Assembly (NCBI GenBank): GCA_902787185.1
Contig: CADAFP010000025.1
Span: 1-64,000 of the forward strand
DNA: 64,000 nucleotides
Reading direction: 5' to 3'
DNA from: an uncultured Bacteroidales bacterium
GTDB taxonomy: Bacteria > Bacteroidota > Bacteroidia > Bacteroidales > Muribaculaceae
Under the pieces are notes generated by a model, which did no database searches, was not told where the DNA came from, and saw only the letters and a program-made list of their open reading frames with translations. The translations under genes were made by a program, and so were the position numbers. Below are positions 1 through 7,464 of the stretch, piece after piece (within the stretch, counting starts at the first letter, position 1; each line of letters starts with the position of its first letter).

Positions 1-45
1 TATGAGCAACTTCTCATAATCCGTCTTTCGATTGTCATACTTCAT
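1..45 (-). CDS. 5' end of an unidentified gene running off the left edge
   Basis: On the minus strand an ATG at 45 opens a frame that stays open to the window edge (15 codons, beginning MKYDNRKTDY). An AGGA-like tract lies about 8 nt upstream. Fifteen residues are too few to name a family. The start vaguely resembles small four-helix-bundle (S23/Avd-like) proteins, which would fit the HRDC-type fragment at 192, but this is a guess. It is divergent from that fragment. Confidence 0.3.
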   Translation of the reverse strand, partial: MKYDNRKTDYEKLLI

Positions 46-62
46 AATTAGTCCTGTTTTTT

Positions 63-80
63 GTTTACAATTTTGTAAAC
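63..80. repeat. Short inverted repeat between the edge gene and the HRDC-type fragment
   Basis: GTTTACA at 63-69 pairs perfectly with TGTAAAC at 74-80 around a 4-nt loop. It sits just upstream of the divergent edge gene and could be an operator or a short cruciform. Nothing else identifies it. Confidence 0.35.
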
Positions 81-114
81 CTATTTCAGGACAAGTCAAT
101 ATAATGCGAGTTGC

Positions 115-160
115 TGTGATGCGCTAAAAAAGCGCGTTAGCGCGAAAAGAGCGCATCACA
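115..160. repeat. Compound palindrome
   Basis: TGTGATGCGCT at 115-125 is perfectly complementary to AGCGCATCACA at 150-160. A second small palindrome (CGCG-TTAG-CGCG, 133-144) lies in the loop. No T-run follows on either strand, so it looks more like a structural element than a simple terminator. It precedes the truncated gene at 192 by about 30 nt. Confidence 0.5.
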
Positions 161-191
161 ACAACGAATTTCTTGCCTTGGATTTATCACC

Positions 192-401
192 ATGCAATTC
201 AAAACATTTAGAATTAGTATATCCTCGCCCGAGCGTAGCGAGGGCGAATTAAACGCGTTTTTGCGAGGACATCGAGTGCTGACGGTCGAACGTCAACTCG
301 TAAATGATGGACATGGTGCCTATTGGGCAGCCCTGGTTGAGTATGCAGAGGACGTTCTTGCGGATGCCAGTATCCGATTAATCCTCATCATCCGCCGATA
401 A
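192..401 (+). pseudogene. Truncated HRDC-type accessory protein (N-terminal remnant)
   Basis: This 69-residue frame begins MQFKTFRISI and contains ELNAFLRGHRVLTVERQLV followed by GAYWAALVEYAED. That matches, from memory, the N-terminal part of proteins that carry a C-terminal HRDC domain and are found beside retron/DGR-type reverse transcriptases in Bacteroidetes and Planctomycetes. The relatives continue with a linker and the HRDC domain. Here the frame turns into IRLILIIRR and stops at the edge of the palindromic repeat cluster at 410-514, so the rest has apparently been lost. Residues around SPERSEGE are encoded by a GC-rich palindrome (about 226-247). No reverse transcriptase is visible in the window. 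The family assignment is by motif recollection only. Confidence 0.45.
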
Positions 402-409
402 CGATAAAA

Positions 410-514
410 AGTCCACGGATTATACGGATTATACGGATTATCACGGATTATAACGGAATTATTATTGTTGCGTAATCCAAAATAATCCGTGTAATCTGTG
501 TTAATCTGTGGACT
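410..514. repeat. Palindromic repeat cluster (ACGGATTAT units)
   Basis: The left arm (410-451) has four near-tandem copies of ACGGATTAT. The right arm (482-514) is its imperfect reverse complement, reading ATAATCCGTG then TAATCTGTG units. Together they would fold into a long imperfect hairpin with a loop of about 30 nt. A further related unit (AATCCGTGTGATTCGTGG) lies at 548-565. The stretch 402-695 holds only these repeats and the promoter of the next gene. Confidence 0.7.
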
Positions 515-646
515 CAAAAGAGGGGCGCGGATGATAGAAACTTACCCAATCCGTGTGATTCGTGGTTAATATTTTGGGCTTGCTTGATATTTTTCATGAA
601 AAGTGTCATTTCTTTTGTATAATGTGAAGAAGTCAAAAAAATGAAC

Positions 647-655
647 TATATTTGC
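647..655 (+). promoter_or_regulatory. Bacteroidetes -7 box for the first C10 peptidase
   Basis: TATATTTGC matches TAnnTTTG and lies about 40 nt upstream of the start codon. A clear TTTG at the usual 19-23 nt distance is not seen, so only the -7 element is called. Confidence 0.5.
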
Positions 656-695
656 AAAAAAAAATATTCAGTTATTAATAATAAGCCCAATTTTT

Positions 696-2393
696 ATGAC
701 AATGATGAAAAAGACGATTCTTTTGATGATGACGATGGCCTTGATGGCAATGTCTGCCCTGGCCGCTGAGGTCACTGAGGGCCAAGCGCTGGACATCGCC
801 CAACGCTTTGTTAATGCCGGCGCGGCAAAGATGAAAGCCGCCCCCAACAGCAAGCTGACGCTTGCCCATGCCGCGAAGTCGAATGGCAAGGCTGACTACT
901 ATGTGTTCAACCGTGGCGATGGTGACGGCTTTGTCGTCGTCAGCGGCGAGGACCGCGTGGAGCCCGTGTGGGGGTACTGCGAGCGCGGCAAGTTTGATTA
1001 CGCCAAGTTGCCTGCTAACGTCAAGTGGTTCTTCGGCGAGTACCAGCGCCAGATACAGTACTTGCGTGAGCATCCGCAAGTCAAGGCCCGCAAGGCTGTC
1101 AACCTGACAACCAGCGTCGCCCCGCTGCTCACGTCCAAGTGGAACCAGTGCAAGCCATACAACGACCTGTGCCCCGAGGCTCCAGACGATGATGATCAGT
1201 ATATGATTTATGGCGGTCATGCCTGCAGCGGCTGTGTTGCCACTGCTATTTCCCAGGTGATGTATTACTATAAATGGCCTGCTCATGGCTTTGGCAGCAA
1301 GACCTACGATTTTGACCTGACGACGATGAGCGGCTCAGTGCCGATGACGTTGAGCGCCGACTTCAGCCAATCGACCTATCAGTGGGACCTGATGAAGGAC
1401 GAGTACCTCTACATGGATAAGGACAATTATGGATATTTTGATGAGAATTGGCACGTCTATATCAAGGTCATTGACGAGAATGGCGACACGATTACCGACC
1501 CCAACGGGATTCACAGCCAAGCCGTTGCCAAGCTGCTCAGCGATGCGGGTATCGCCTGTGAGATGATGTATGGCTACAACGGCAGTGGCGCCTATACCTA
1601 TTACGCATACTATGCCCTGCTGGACCATTTCAACTACCAGGTGGGCTACATCTATCGTGATGATTACACTGGCGACTTTGATGAGCAGCTGCGCGATTGG
1701 CTCGATTACCATTTTCCGCTCTACTTCAGCGGCCATGCTTCAGGCGGCCATGCCTTCGTTCTCGACGGCTATGACAACCAGGGACGTTTCCACGTGAACT
1801 GGGGTTGGGGTGGCTGGTATGACGGCTATTTTGAGACGCTGGCTCTCGACCCCGACGGCAGTGGCGGCTATAACTCCTATCAGGAAGTGATTGCCAGTGA
1901 GCCAAACAGACCCTTTGTTACCGTGCCCGACAACAGCCAGGTCATCAACTTCGGTTCGCTCCAGATAGGTCAAGGCGTCGATGAGATTGCCAGGCAGATT
2001 GAGGTCTATGGACGATACGCCACCGAGGATGTGACGCTGACCATCGTGGGCGATGATGCCGCGATGTTCCACACGGATGACGTGCTGCCCATCGAATCGC
2101 TGGAATATGATAATCTTTGTCCCTTCGATGTCTATTATCATCCCACAGCAGGCGGACACCACACGGCACAACTGGTAATGAGTACCGCCGGTTATGAGCC
2201 TGTAGTGTTCACTTTGGTTGGTGACGCGAGTCAAGCGCTCTATTATGATGTCAACATGGATGGCCAGATTGATATCGCCGATGTCACCGACTTGATTGAC
2301 CTCGTCCTGGAGAAAGGAATCCTGCATTACACGGGTGAAACGGCATCCATCAGCGATGTTACCAATCTGATTGACTATATCCTGGAACACTAA
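696..2393 (+). CDS. Secreted C10 family cysteine peptidase (streptopain-like) with C-terminal dockerin-like module
   Basis: A signal peptide (about residues 1-24, ending SALAAEV) is followed by an inhibitory prodomain-like region (about 25-130) and a streptopain-type papain-fold catalytic domain. The motif SGCVATAISQVMYYYKWP places the catalytic Cys at residue 180. GGHAFVLDGYD gives the catalytic His at about 352, and the following NWGWGGWYDGYF is typical of the family. A beta-rich linker leads to a C-terminal dockerin-like segment (DVNMDGQIDIADV and a second SISDVTNLIDYIL half), normally a calcium-binding, cohesin-docking module. ATGs at 696, 702 and 705 are all possible starts. Exported proteolysis is the likely role; the substrate is unknown. 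A paralogue follows directly downstream. Confidence 0.88.
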   Translation: MTMMKKTILLMMTMALMAMSALAAEVTEGQALDIAQRFVNAGAAKMKAAPNSKLTLAHAAKSNGKADYYVFNRGDGDGFVVVSGEDRVEPVWGYCERGKFDYAKLPANVKWFFGEYQRQIQYLREHPQVKARKAVNLTTSVAPLLTSKWNQCKPYNDLCPEAPDDDDQYMIYGGHACSGCVATAISQVMYYYKWPAHGFGSKTYDFDLTTMSGSVPMTLSADFSQSTYQWDLMKDEYLYMDKDNYGYFDENWHVYIKVIDENGDTITDPNGIHSQAVAKLLSDAGIACEMMYGYNGSGAYTYYAYYALLDHFNYQVGYIYRDDYTGDFDEQLRDWLDYHFPLYFSGHASGGHAFVLDGYDNQGRFHVNWGWGGWYDGYFETLALDPDGSGGYNSYQEVIASEPNRPFVTVPDNSQVINFGSLQIGQGVDEIARQIEVYGRYATEDVTLTIVGDDAAMFHTDDVLPIESLEYDNLCPFDVYYHPTAGGHHTAQLVMSTAGYEPVVFTLVGDASQALYYDVNMDGQIDIADVTDLIDLVLEKGILHYTGETASISDVTNLIDYILEH

Positions 2394-2416
2394 TCCGTAT
2401 CATTGGACAAATACAC

Positions 2417-2596
2417 GGCGGTGTGTCATAACTCAATCCTAAAACTATGATCGGGCTACGCCCGAGAAATCAAACAAAATGATTAATATAATCAGAATAA
2501 TTGATTATTATATTGATTTATATTACAGATTTTCTTGGATTTCTCGCCCGAAGGGCGATCATAGATAGCGGCAATCATAATTATGACACACCGCCG
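2417..2596. repeat. REPIN-like palindromic element, copy 1
   Basis: Outer arms CGGCGGTGTGTCATAA (2417-2432) and its perfect reverse complement (2581-2596) enclose an inner pair of imperfect inverted ends (2445-2471 and 2538-2564). Each inner end is itself a small hairpin: CGGGC-TAC-GCCCG at 2452-2464 and CGCCC-GAA-GGGCG at 2545-2557. Each is flanked by the shared motif GAGAAATC or its complement. The centre is very AT-rich. A second element with the same plan and length but different arm sequences is at 12979-13157. It fills the gap between the two C10 peptidase genes. Confidence 0.75.
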
Positions 2597-2627
2597 AGTA
2601 TTAATGGCTTGGTTATTCGGTGTTTCA

Positions 2628-2660
2628 TTTGGTCATGTGGCGGGAATAGGGTAATTTTGC
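2628..2660 (+). promoter_or_regulatory. Promoter of the second C10 peptidase
   Basis: TTTG at 2628-2631 and TAATTTTGC at 2652-2660 are 20 nt apart and match the Bacteroidetes -33/-7 consensus. The start codon is about 60 nt downstream, so this gene can be transcribed independently of its upstream paralogue. Confidence 0.7.
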
Positions 2661-2720
2661 ATCGTTTTTTTAAAATGCAACTGATGCCTATTAACCAATT
2701 CTAAGAGTTACACCTATCAA

Positions 2721-4436
2721 ATGAGAAGAAAGATTCAGTTCTTGATGATGGCCATGCTGATGGCCGCATCAAGCCATGCTGCCGAGGTAACGGCAAGCCA
2801 AGCCTTGAACATTGCACAACAGTTTGTCAATCACGGCTCTACAAAATTTCGTGCAGCCAAGGGGGCTGGCGCTTTGAAGCTGGCCCATGAGGCTCGCTCT
2901 GTGGCCGGTAAGCCCGATTATTATGTGTTCACCCGTGGCACCGATGGCGGCTTTGTCGTCGTCAGCGGTGAGGACCGCGTGCAGCCCGTGTGGGGCTATT
3001 GTGATCATGGCACGTTTGATCTTGACAAGATGCCCGATAATGTCAAGTGGTGGTTCAGCGAGTATCAGCGCCAGATGCAGTTCGTGCGTGAGCATCCCGA
3101 TGTGCAGCCGCGTTCCCAGGTGACTTTGAGCAATGGCGTCGGCCCGTTGATGACGACGCAATGGGACCAGTGCCGCCCCTTCAACGACATGTGCCCCGAG
3201 GCTCCAGCCAACAGTGACCAATACCTTATTTATGGCGGTAGGGCGTGCACCGGTTGCGCTGCTGTGGCGATGGCCCAAATCATGAAGTGCCACCAGTGGC
3301 CCTTGCATGGCACTGGCTCTTTCAGCTATGAGTGCGGCGTCAAGTATTATGACCCTGAGACCGGCGAACTCGTGACCAACAACATCACGTTGGGCGCCGA
3401 CTTCTCCCAGTCGGTTTACCAGTGGGGCTTGATGAAGGACCAGTACCTGTATAAGGACATGAATAACTACGGCTTTTTTGACGAGAACATGCACATCTAC
3501 ATCAAAATCATTGATGAGAATGGTGACACGGTTCCCGACGTCGACAACATCCATGGCAATGCCGTCGCCAAACTCATCAGTGACCTGGGCATTACCCTCA
3601 AGATGCAATATGCCAGTAGCGACTTTGGCAGCGGTGCCTTCATCAGCAACGTGTACTATTCCTTCAGGGATTATTTTGACTATTCCGTCAATTACTACGA
3701 ACGCGATAGCTGGTATGGAAGCTGGGATGCCTTGATTCGCAATGAGTTGGATGCCGGACGTCCCATCTATTACACGGGCCACGGCAGCGGTTCTCATGCT
3801 TTTGTGGTCGATGGCTATGATACCGAGGGGCGTTTCCACCTGAATTGGGGGTGGGGTGGCGACTATGACGGCTATTTCGAGACCTTGGCACTCAACCCAG
3901 GCAATCACCGCTATAACACCGAGCAGAAGGTGGTCTTCTGCAACCCCAACAAGCCGACGACCCCGATGCTTATGACCGATGGCGAGGCCATCGACTTTGG
4001 CACGGCATGGGTCGGCAACAATCCTGTCGATGTGACGCGCTCGGTCAAGGTTTATGGCATGAACCTGAGCCGGGACGTGACGGTTAGTCTGGTGGGCGAT
4101 GATGCCGCGATGTTTGAGACGGTGGCCACATTGCCTAAGGACTTGGTGAACACGAGTGCGGGTTACGCCCTGGAGGTTCATTATAAGCCCACAGCCATGG
4201 GACAGCATTCCGCCCAACTGGTGATTAACGCTGGCAATGGTGTCGAGCCAGTGACTTTGAGCCTGACGGGAATGTCCTATCTGTACTATGATGTCAACAA
4301 GGATGGCCAAGTCGGTATTGCCGATGTTACCGTCCTGGTTGACCTCTGTCTGGATCGTCAAATGCTCGAATACACCGGGCGTGAGGCTTCAATCGAAGAT
4401 ATCACCAATCTGATCGACTACCTGTTGCAGGATTGA
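2721..4436 (+). CDS. Secreted C10 family cysteine peptidase (streptopain-like), tandem paralogue, with dockerin-like C-terminus
   Basis: Same architecture as the upstream gene and alignable over its length: signal peptide (about 1-20), prodomain, catalytic domain and C-terminal dockerin-like segment. The catalytic Cys is at about 179 (TGCAAVAMAQIMKCHQWP) and the His at about 359 (GSHAFVVDGYD), followed by NWGWGGDYDGYF. The dockerin-like end contains DVNKDGQVGIADVTVLVD and SIEDITNLIDYLL. The Cys environment differs from the first copy (GCAAVA versus GCVATA), so specificity may have drifted. It has its own promoter and is closed by a hairpin terminator at 4478. A duplicated peptidase pair is the simplest reading. 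Confidence 0.88.
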   Translation: MRRKIQFLMMAMLMAASSHAAEVTASQALNIAQQFVNHGSTKFRAAKGAGALKLAHEARSVAGKPDYYVFTRGTDGGFVVVSGEDRVQPVWGYCDHGTFDLDKMPDNVKWWFSEYQRQMQFVREHPDVQPRSQVTLSNGVGPLMTTQWDQCRPFNDMCPEAPANSDQYLIYGGRACTGCAAVAMAQIMKCHQWPLHGTGSFSYECGVKYYDPETGELVTNNITLGADFSQSVYQWGLMKDQYLYKDMNNYGFFDENMHIYIKIIDENGDTVPDVDNIHGNAVAKLISDLGITLKMQYASSDFGSGAFISNVYYSFRDYFDYSVNYYERDSWYGSWDALIRNELDAGRPIYYTGHGSGSHAFVVDGYDTEGRFHLNWGWGGDYDGYFETLALNPGNHRYNTEQKVVFCNPNKPTTPMLMTDGEAIDFGTAWVGNNPVDVTRSVKVYGMNLSRDVTVSLVGDDAAMFETVATLPKDLVNTSAGYALEVHYKPTAMGQHSAQLVINAGNGVEPVTLSLTGMSYLYYDVNKDGQVGIADVTVLVDLCLDRQMLEYTGREASIEDITNLIDYLLQD

Positions 4437-4477
4437 TAAAACCATCAACCGGCGGCTTTTGCCCGCGGCGATAACAC

Positions 4478-4518
4478 AAGCAGGGACTGAACAGCAATCG
4501 TTCAGTCCCTGCTTGTTT
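4478..4518. terminator. Bidirectional hairpin terminator
   Basis: AAGCAGGGACTGAAC (4478-4492) pairs with GTTCAGTCCCTGCTT (4500-4514) around a 7-nt loop. It lies between the convergent C10 peptidase and DUF695 genes and can serve both. Confidence 0.75.
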
Positions 4519-4530
4519 ATCGGGTGATGG

Positions 4531-4980
4531 TTACTCGTCGCCGTCGCTAATTTCGCACTGGCTCATCTCGCGGTATTCCTCCCAGTCGGGGTCCTCCTCG
4601 GCTTCAAAGGAAAGCGGCAAGGCGGGGAACGGTGCCAGCACCTCATTGAACTTGCGCTGGAAGATGTGCAGGCTGCGTGTGTAGAATACCCAGTCGCGTT
4701 GTCCGTCACCAGTGTAGATGCCCGTCAGCACGGCGACAGGATCACGGTCAAAGCAATCCTTCAAGGCGTCGGTCACTTGTTCCATCACCTTGCTGTCGGC
4801 ATATACGGGAAGGGCCTTCCCGTCGCCCTCGTAGCTCCAGGTGACCTCGACACGGTAACGATACACGCCAGTGGCAATAACGTTGTCCAAGCCCCGTCGG
4901 CCTGTGACCAGGATAAGGTTGCCGTTATCGCCCTCGGCAGGGGCGGTCCACCAGTCGTCGCTGATTTTGAGTTTTGCCAT
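4531..4980 (-). CDS. DUF695 domain protein
   Basis: 149 residues with no signal peptide, so probably cytoplasmic. The early DDWWTAPAEGDNGNLILVTGRRGLD segment, the V-x-W-x-Y-E-G region and the following ALPVYADS look like the DUF695 family, whose biochemical role is unknown. The C-terminus is strongly acidic (ISDGDE). It stands alone, convergent with the C10 peptidase gene and about 90 nt upstream of the lipoprotein gene's stop codon on the same strand. The family call is by recall of pattern and is moderately secure. Confidence 0.6.
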   Translation of the reverse strand: MAKLKISDDWWTAPAEGDNGNLILVTGRRGLDNVIATGVYRYRVEVTWSYEGDGKALPVYADSKVMEQVTDALKDCFDRDPVAVLTGIYTGDGQRDWVFYTRSLHIFQRKFNEVLAPFPALPLSFEAEEDPDWEEYREMSQCEISDGDE

Positions 4981-5071
4981 AGTTCTTGTTGAGATAAATC
5001 AAGACAAGTGCTCAATCGGCTCGGGTCCGCGTCGCACCTGTCTTGTTAGATATTAGTGTACATCCTTATTA

Positions 5072-5533
5072 TCAAGGATAGCTGAATTCTACCTTTTCAC
5101 TCTTGAGTTTGTTGCTATCACCATAGCTGCGCTCGGCATACACAATAAATGTCGCTTGAGCCTTGGCTTTAGATATGTCATTGCCAAAGCCTCCACTTTT
5201 TACAAGCTCCTTCAATTCATTATTCAGAAATGCAACGAATTTGGGTTTGAAAGTCTCATAATTCTTGAGAGCCTCAGGGTCATGCTTGGCAAATTCTGAG
5301 ACCTCGCCTGTTGAATAATTGACCTGACGGTCATAAATGACAGCGTTCTTCTTAACCCATCCTTCGATGGCTAATTGCAGCGCCTCGGGACCATCAAAAC
5401 TCTCAGTCCATGCTGAAATCGTATAGGTGACGTATGTGGGATGAGGCGGCTCTGGACTGTTGTCCCAATCGCAGGAGGTGAATGACAGTGCCAGAACTAC
5501 AAGCAGCACCGATAATCTTTGGAAGGTTTTCAT
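5072..5533 (-). CDS. Small lipoprotein of unknown function
   Basis: I chose the ATG at 5533 because it gives a classic lipoprotein signal: MKTFQRLSVLLVVLALSF followed by TSC with the lipidated Cys near residue 20. An in-frame ATG further upstream adds 21 residues without a sensible leader. The mature part (about 130 residues) starts with a Pro-rich linker and has alternating beta-type segments and a helical centre. I recognise no family. A -7 box lies upstream at 5571-5579. Confidence 0.65.
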   Translation of the reverse strand: MKTFQRLSVLLVVLALSFTSCDWDNSPEPPHPTYVTYTISAWTESFDGPEALQLAIEGWVKKNAVIYDRQVNYSTGEVSEFAKHDPEALKNYETFKPKFVAFLNNELKELVKSGGFGNDISKAKAQATFIVYAERSYGDSNKLKSEKVEFSYP

Positions 5534-5570
5534 CTGTGTAAAGTGATAGTCAAGTGTTTTTTTTATTGGT

Positions 5571-5579
5571 GCAAAATTA
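5571..5579 (-). promoter_or_regulatory. -7 box for the small lipoprotein gene
   Basis: Read on the minus strand this is TAATTTTGC, matching TAnnTTTG, about 38 nt before the chosen start. The rest of the 5534-5992 intergenic stretch is AT-rich and holds only this box and the divergent promoter at 5864-5894. Confidence 0.5.
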
Positions 5580-5863
5580 ATACTTTTTTTGCTCATTGAA
5601 ATGTTTTTTGAGGAAATAATGACGTTTTTTTTATTTCTCGACTTTTTTTGATGAATAATACACCCATGATTAAGTCGAAATCAGACCATCTGGCATGGTG
5701 AATTAATCGATTAAATATCAATAATATAGTGCAAAATATGCGAAGGGGATAATGATTGACTCGGAGGGCAATGGGCTTGGGCATTGGTGCCCATCGAGGG
5801 CCTTGTCGCTAAAACTGATACTGTGAAAAGATGTAAAGAACCAACAAAAAAGCTATATTCTTG

Positions 5864-5894
5864 TTTGTTAATAACTTTTTTTGCGTAATTTTGC
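5864..5894 (+). promoter_or_regulatory. Promoter of the thioredoxin-like gene
   Basis: TTTG at 5864-5867 and TAATTTTGC at 5886-5894, spaced 18 nt. The transcript would carry a leader of about 95 nt before the ATG at 5993. No clear hairpin is seen in the leader. Confidence 0.6.
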
Positions 5895-5992
5895 ACCCGC
5901 TACGGGAATCCGTTATTTGTTGATGGTAAACCGTTAGTGAAATTGAAACAAGAAGTTGAGTTCCTCATCTTGCTTGCGAATTATTGCTAAGA

Positions 5993-6478
5993 ATGAATAA
6001 GATACTTTTGACGATAACCGTTTTGGGGATATTGACCTTGTTTACCTCGGCCTATTACTCGGCTCCTGCCGACAGCCGTATTGGTTACAAGGCTCCAGCG
6101 CTGGTATTGGGTGATAAGAACAATGACTTGTCGCCGCTGCAGCAGCAGCGTGGCGAGAATGTGCTTCTCACATTCTGGGCGTCGGACGACGCTGAGTCAC
6201 GCTTGAGCAACCAGCGTTATGACCGTCTGTTGCGCGGCATGGATGAAGATATCGTTCATGTGTCGGTCAACCTGGACCGCAGCGAGAGCGTCTTTAATGC
6301 TATCGTCACTGTTGATAATCTTGACCGCTCAACCCATTTCCACTCCTCGGCCGAAGTGCAGGAGTCGATCATTAAGAGCTGGCGTCTCGGCGACGGTTAC
6401 CACTCCTTCCTGCTGGATGGTGAAGGCAAAATCATTGCCATTGACCCCGACGAGCGCGCCCTGTCCCGCCTCAACTAA
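5993..6478 (+). CDS. Exported thioredoxin-fold protein lacking the CxxC pair
   Basis: 161 residues starting MNKILLTITV; the ATG at 5993 is preferred over an upstream in-frame TTG. A signal anchor is followed by IGYKAPALVLGD and NVLLTFWASDDAESR, the place where TlpA/thioredoxin-like proteins carry WCxxC. Here the Cys pair is absent, so a disulfide redox role is unlikely. The end (SFLLDGEGKIIAIDPD) fits the last strands of the fold. It is probably a periplasmic or membrane-associated structural or signalling relative of the TlpA family. Convergent with the acyltransferase gene, only 17 nt away. Confidence 0.6.
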   Translation: MNKILLTITVLGILTLFTSAYYSAPADSRIGYKAPALVLGDKNNDLSPLQQQRGENVLLTFWASDDAESRLSNQRYDRLLRGMDEDIVHVSVNLDRSESVFNAIVTVDNLDRSTHFHSSAEVQESIIKSWRLGDGYHSFLLDGEGKIIAIDPDERALSRLN

Positions 6479-6495
6479 AAACACAATTTTTTCCT

Positions 6496-7461
6496 TTATT
6501 TCTTTCCAATTCTGAACGTCGGGTGCATTAACCACCAGAACGCTTTTACTTTGCTCATTAGCCACAACACGACGACTGTGAAAGCGGTGTACATGATGAT
6601 AAATGGCAATGTGCGGGGCCAATTATAGGCTTCGACAAACAGATTGTTGACGATGACCGCAATAAACATGTGATAGACAAAGTAGAACAGGCTGTCTTTT
6701 CCGATAGGCCGTAGCCATTTGATATCTGGCATCAGGTTGAACACCAGCAATGAGACCTCGACTGAGCAGGCGAGAATCATGAGTTTTTCAGGAATTCCTT
6801 GAATGCCATAATAGTCGGCGCCGTTCATGATATTGCCGCAACGGGGATAAAGCCAGAAGATGAGCGGCAACAACACGACGGCAACAATGCCATGCAGCTT
6901 GTTGTTGTGCCAAAGCGACGTGTTGGCATAGCCTTGCCGATAGTAGAACCCCAGCAGGAAGAACACATAGAAGTTCAATGTCCGTTGGATGGACATGAAC
7001 AGTCCCAGATCAGTCAGACCACTTAGAACCGAGATGACAAGCGCGATGATAAGGTACAAAGCTGGATTGTTGAGCAATGATTTTGGGGTGTAAAAGAGCA
7101 TGATGCGCCAACAGATGAGGCTGAGCAGGTACCATAGGACGCCAAATGGGAACATCTTGAGCGGCGCAATAAACTCGTTGACAATCAGGTAAATCCGATA
7201 ACTTGCCAACACATGGAAAATGACAAGTGTGATGAATAGATTGCCAACACCCCGCCACAGGTTACTGGCCGTGTTTTGGGAAGGGTGCTTGGTGAAATAT
7301 CCCGATAAGAGGATAAACAGTGGCATGTGGAAGATATAGATGCATCCCATAACACCATGGTTGACAAAATTTGTGTTATCCAGTGCGTTGATGAAATGCC
7401 CCAGAATAACCAGGATAATCAGCAATCCTTTTATTGAGTCTATTCTGTAATCACGTGCCAT
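6496..7461 (-). CDS. Membrane acyltransferase, acyltransferase family 3-like
   Basis: 321 residues beginning with RIDSIKGLLIILVILGH, the usual first helix of acyltransferase-3 (OafA/NodX/EpsH-like) proteins, with the conserved arginine/histidine pair. About ten hydrophobic segments follow. Such enzymes acylate surface sugars, polysaccharides or small molecules. It ends a minus-strand run yqgE-coaW-GT2-GNAT-acyltransferase and starts 3 nt after the GNAT stop codon, so it is probably cotranscribed. The substrate cannot be told; the GT2 gene next door suggests a cell-surface glycan. Confidence 0.7.
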   Translation of the reverse strand: MARDYRIDSIKGLLIILVILGHFINALDNTNFVNHGVMGCIYIFHMPLFILLSGYFTKHPSQNTASNLWRGVGNLFITLVIFHVLASYRIYLIVNEFIAPLKMFPFGVLWYLLSLICWRIMLFYTPKSLLNNPALYLIIALVISVLSGLTDLGLFMSIQRTLNFYVFFLLGFYYRQGYANTSLWHNNKLHGIVAVVLLPLIFWLYPRCGNIMNGADYYGIQGIPEKLMILACSVEVSLLVFNLMPDIKWLRPIGKDSLFYFVYHMFIAVIVNNLFVEAYNWPRTLPFIIMYTAFTVVVLWLMSKVKAFWWLMHPTFRIGKK

Positions 7462-7464
7462 GCT

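Noticed and set aside
410-565. CRISPR array
   Set aside because: The repeat units are 9-10 nt with no unique spacers of constant length, and the arms are mutually complementary.
2501-2704. A 67-codon frame between the C10 peptidase genes
   Set aside because: It is read through the REPIN-like element and the promoter of the next gene.
2769-4361. A 530-codon open frame antisense to the second C10 peptidase
   Set aside because: It lacks any recognisable motif or signal, sits wholly opposite a convincing gene, and such frames arise from the biased codon use of GC-richer genes.
5984-5992. TTG start nine nt upstream for the thioredoxin-like gene
   Set aside because: The ATG at 5993 gives a normal signal sequence and is the more usual start.
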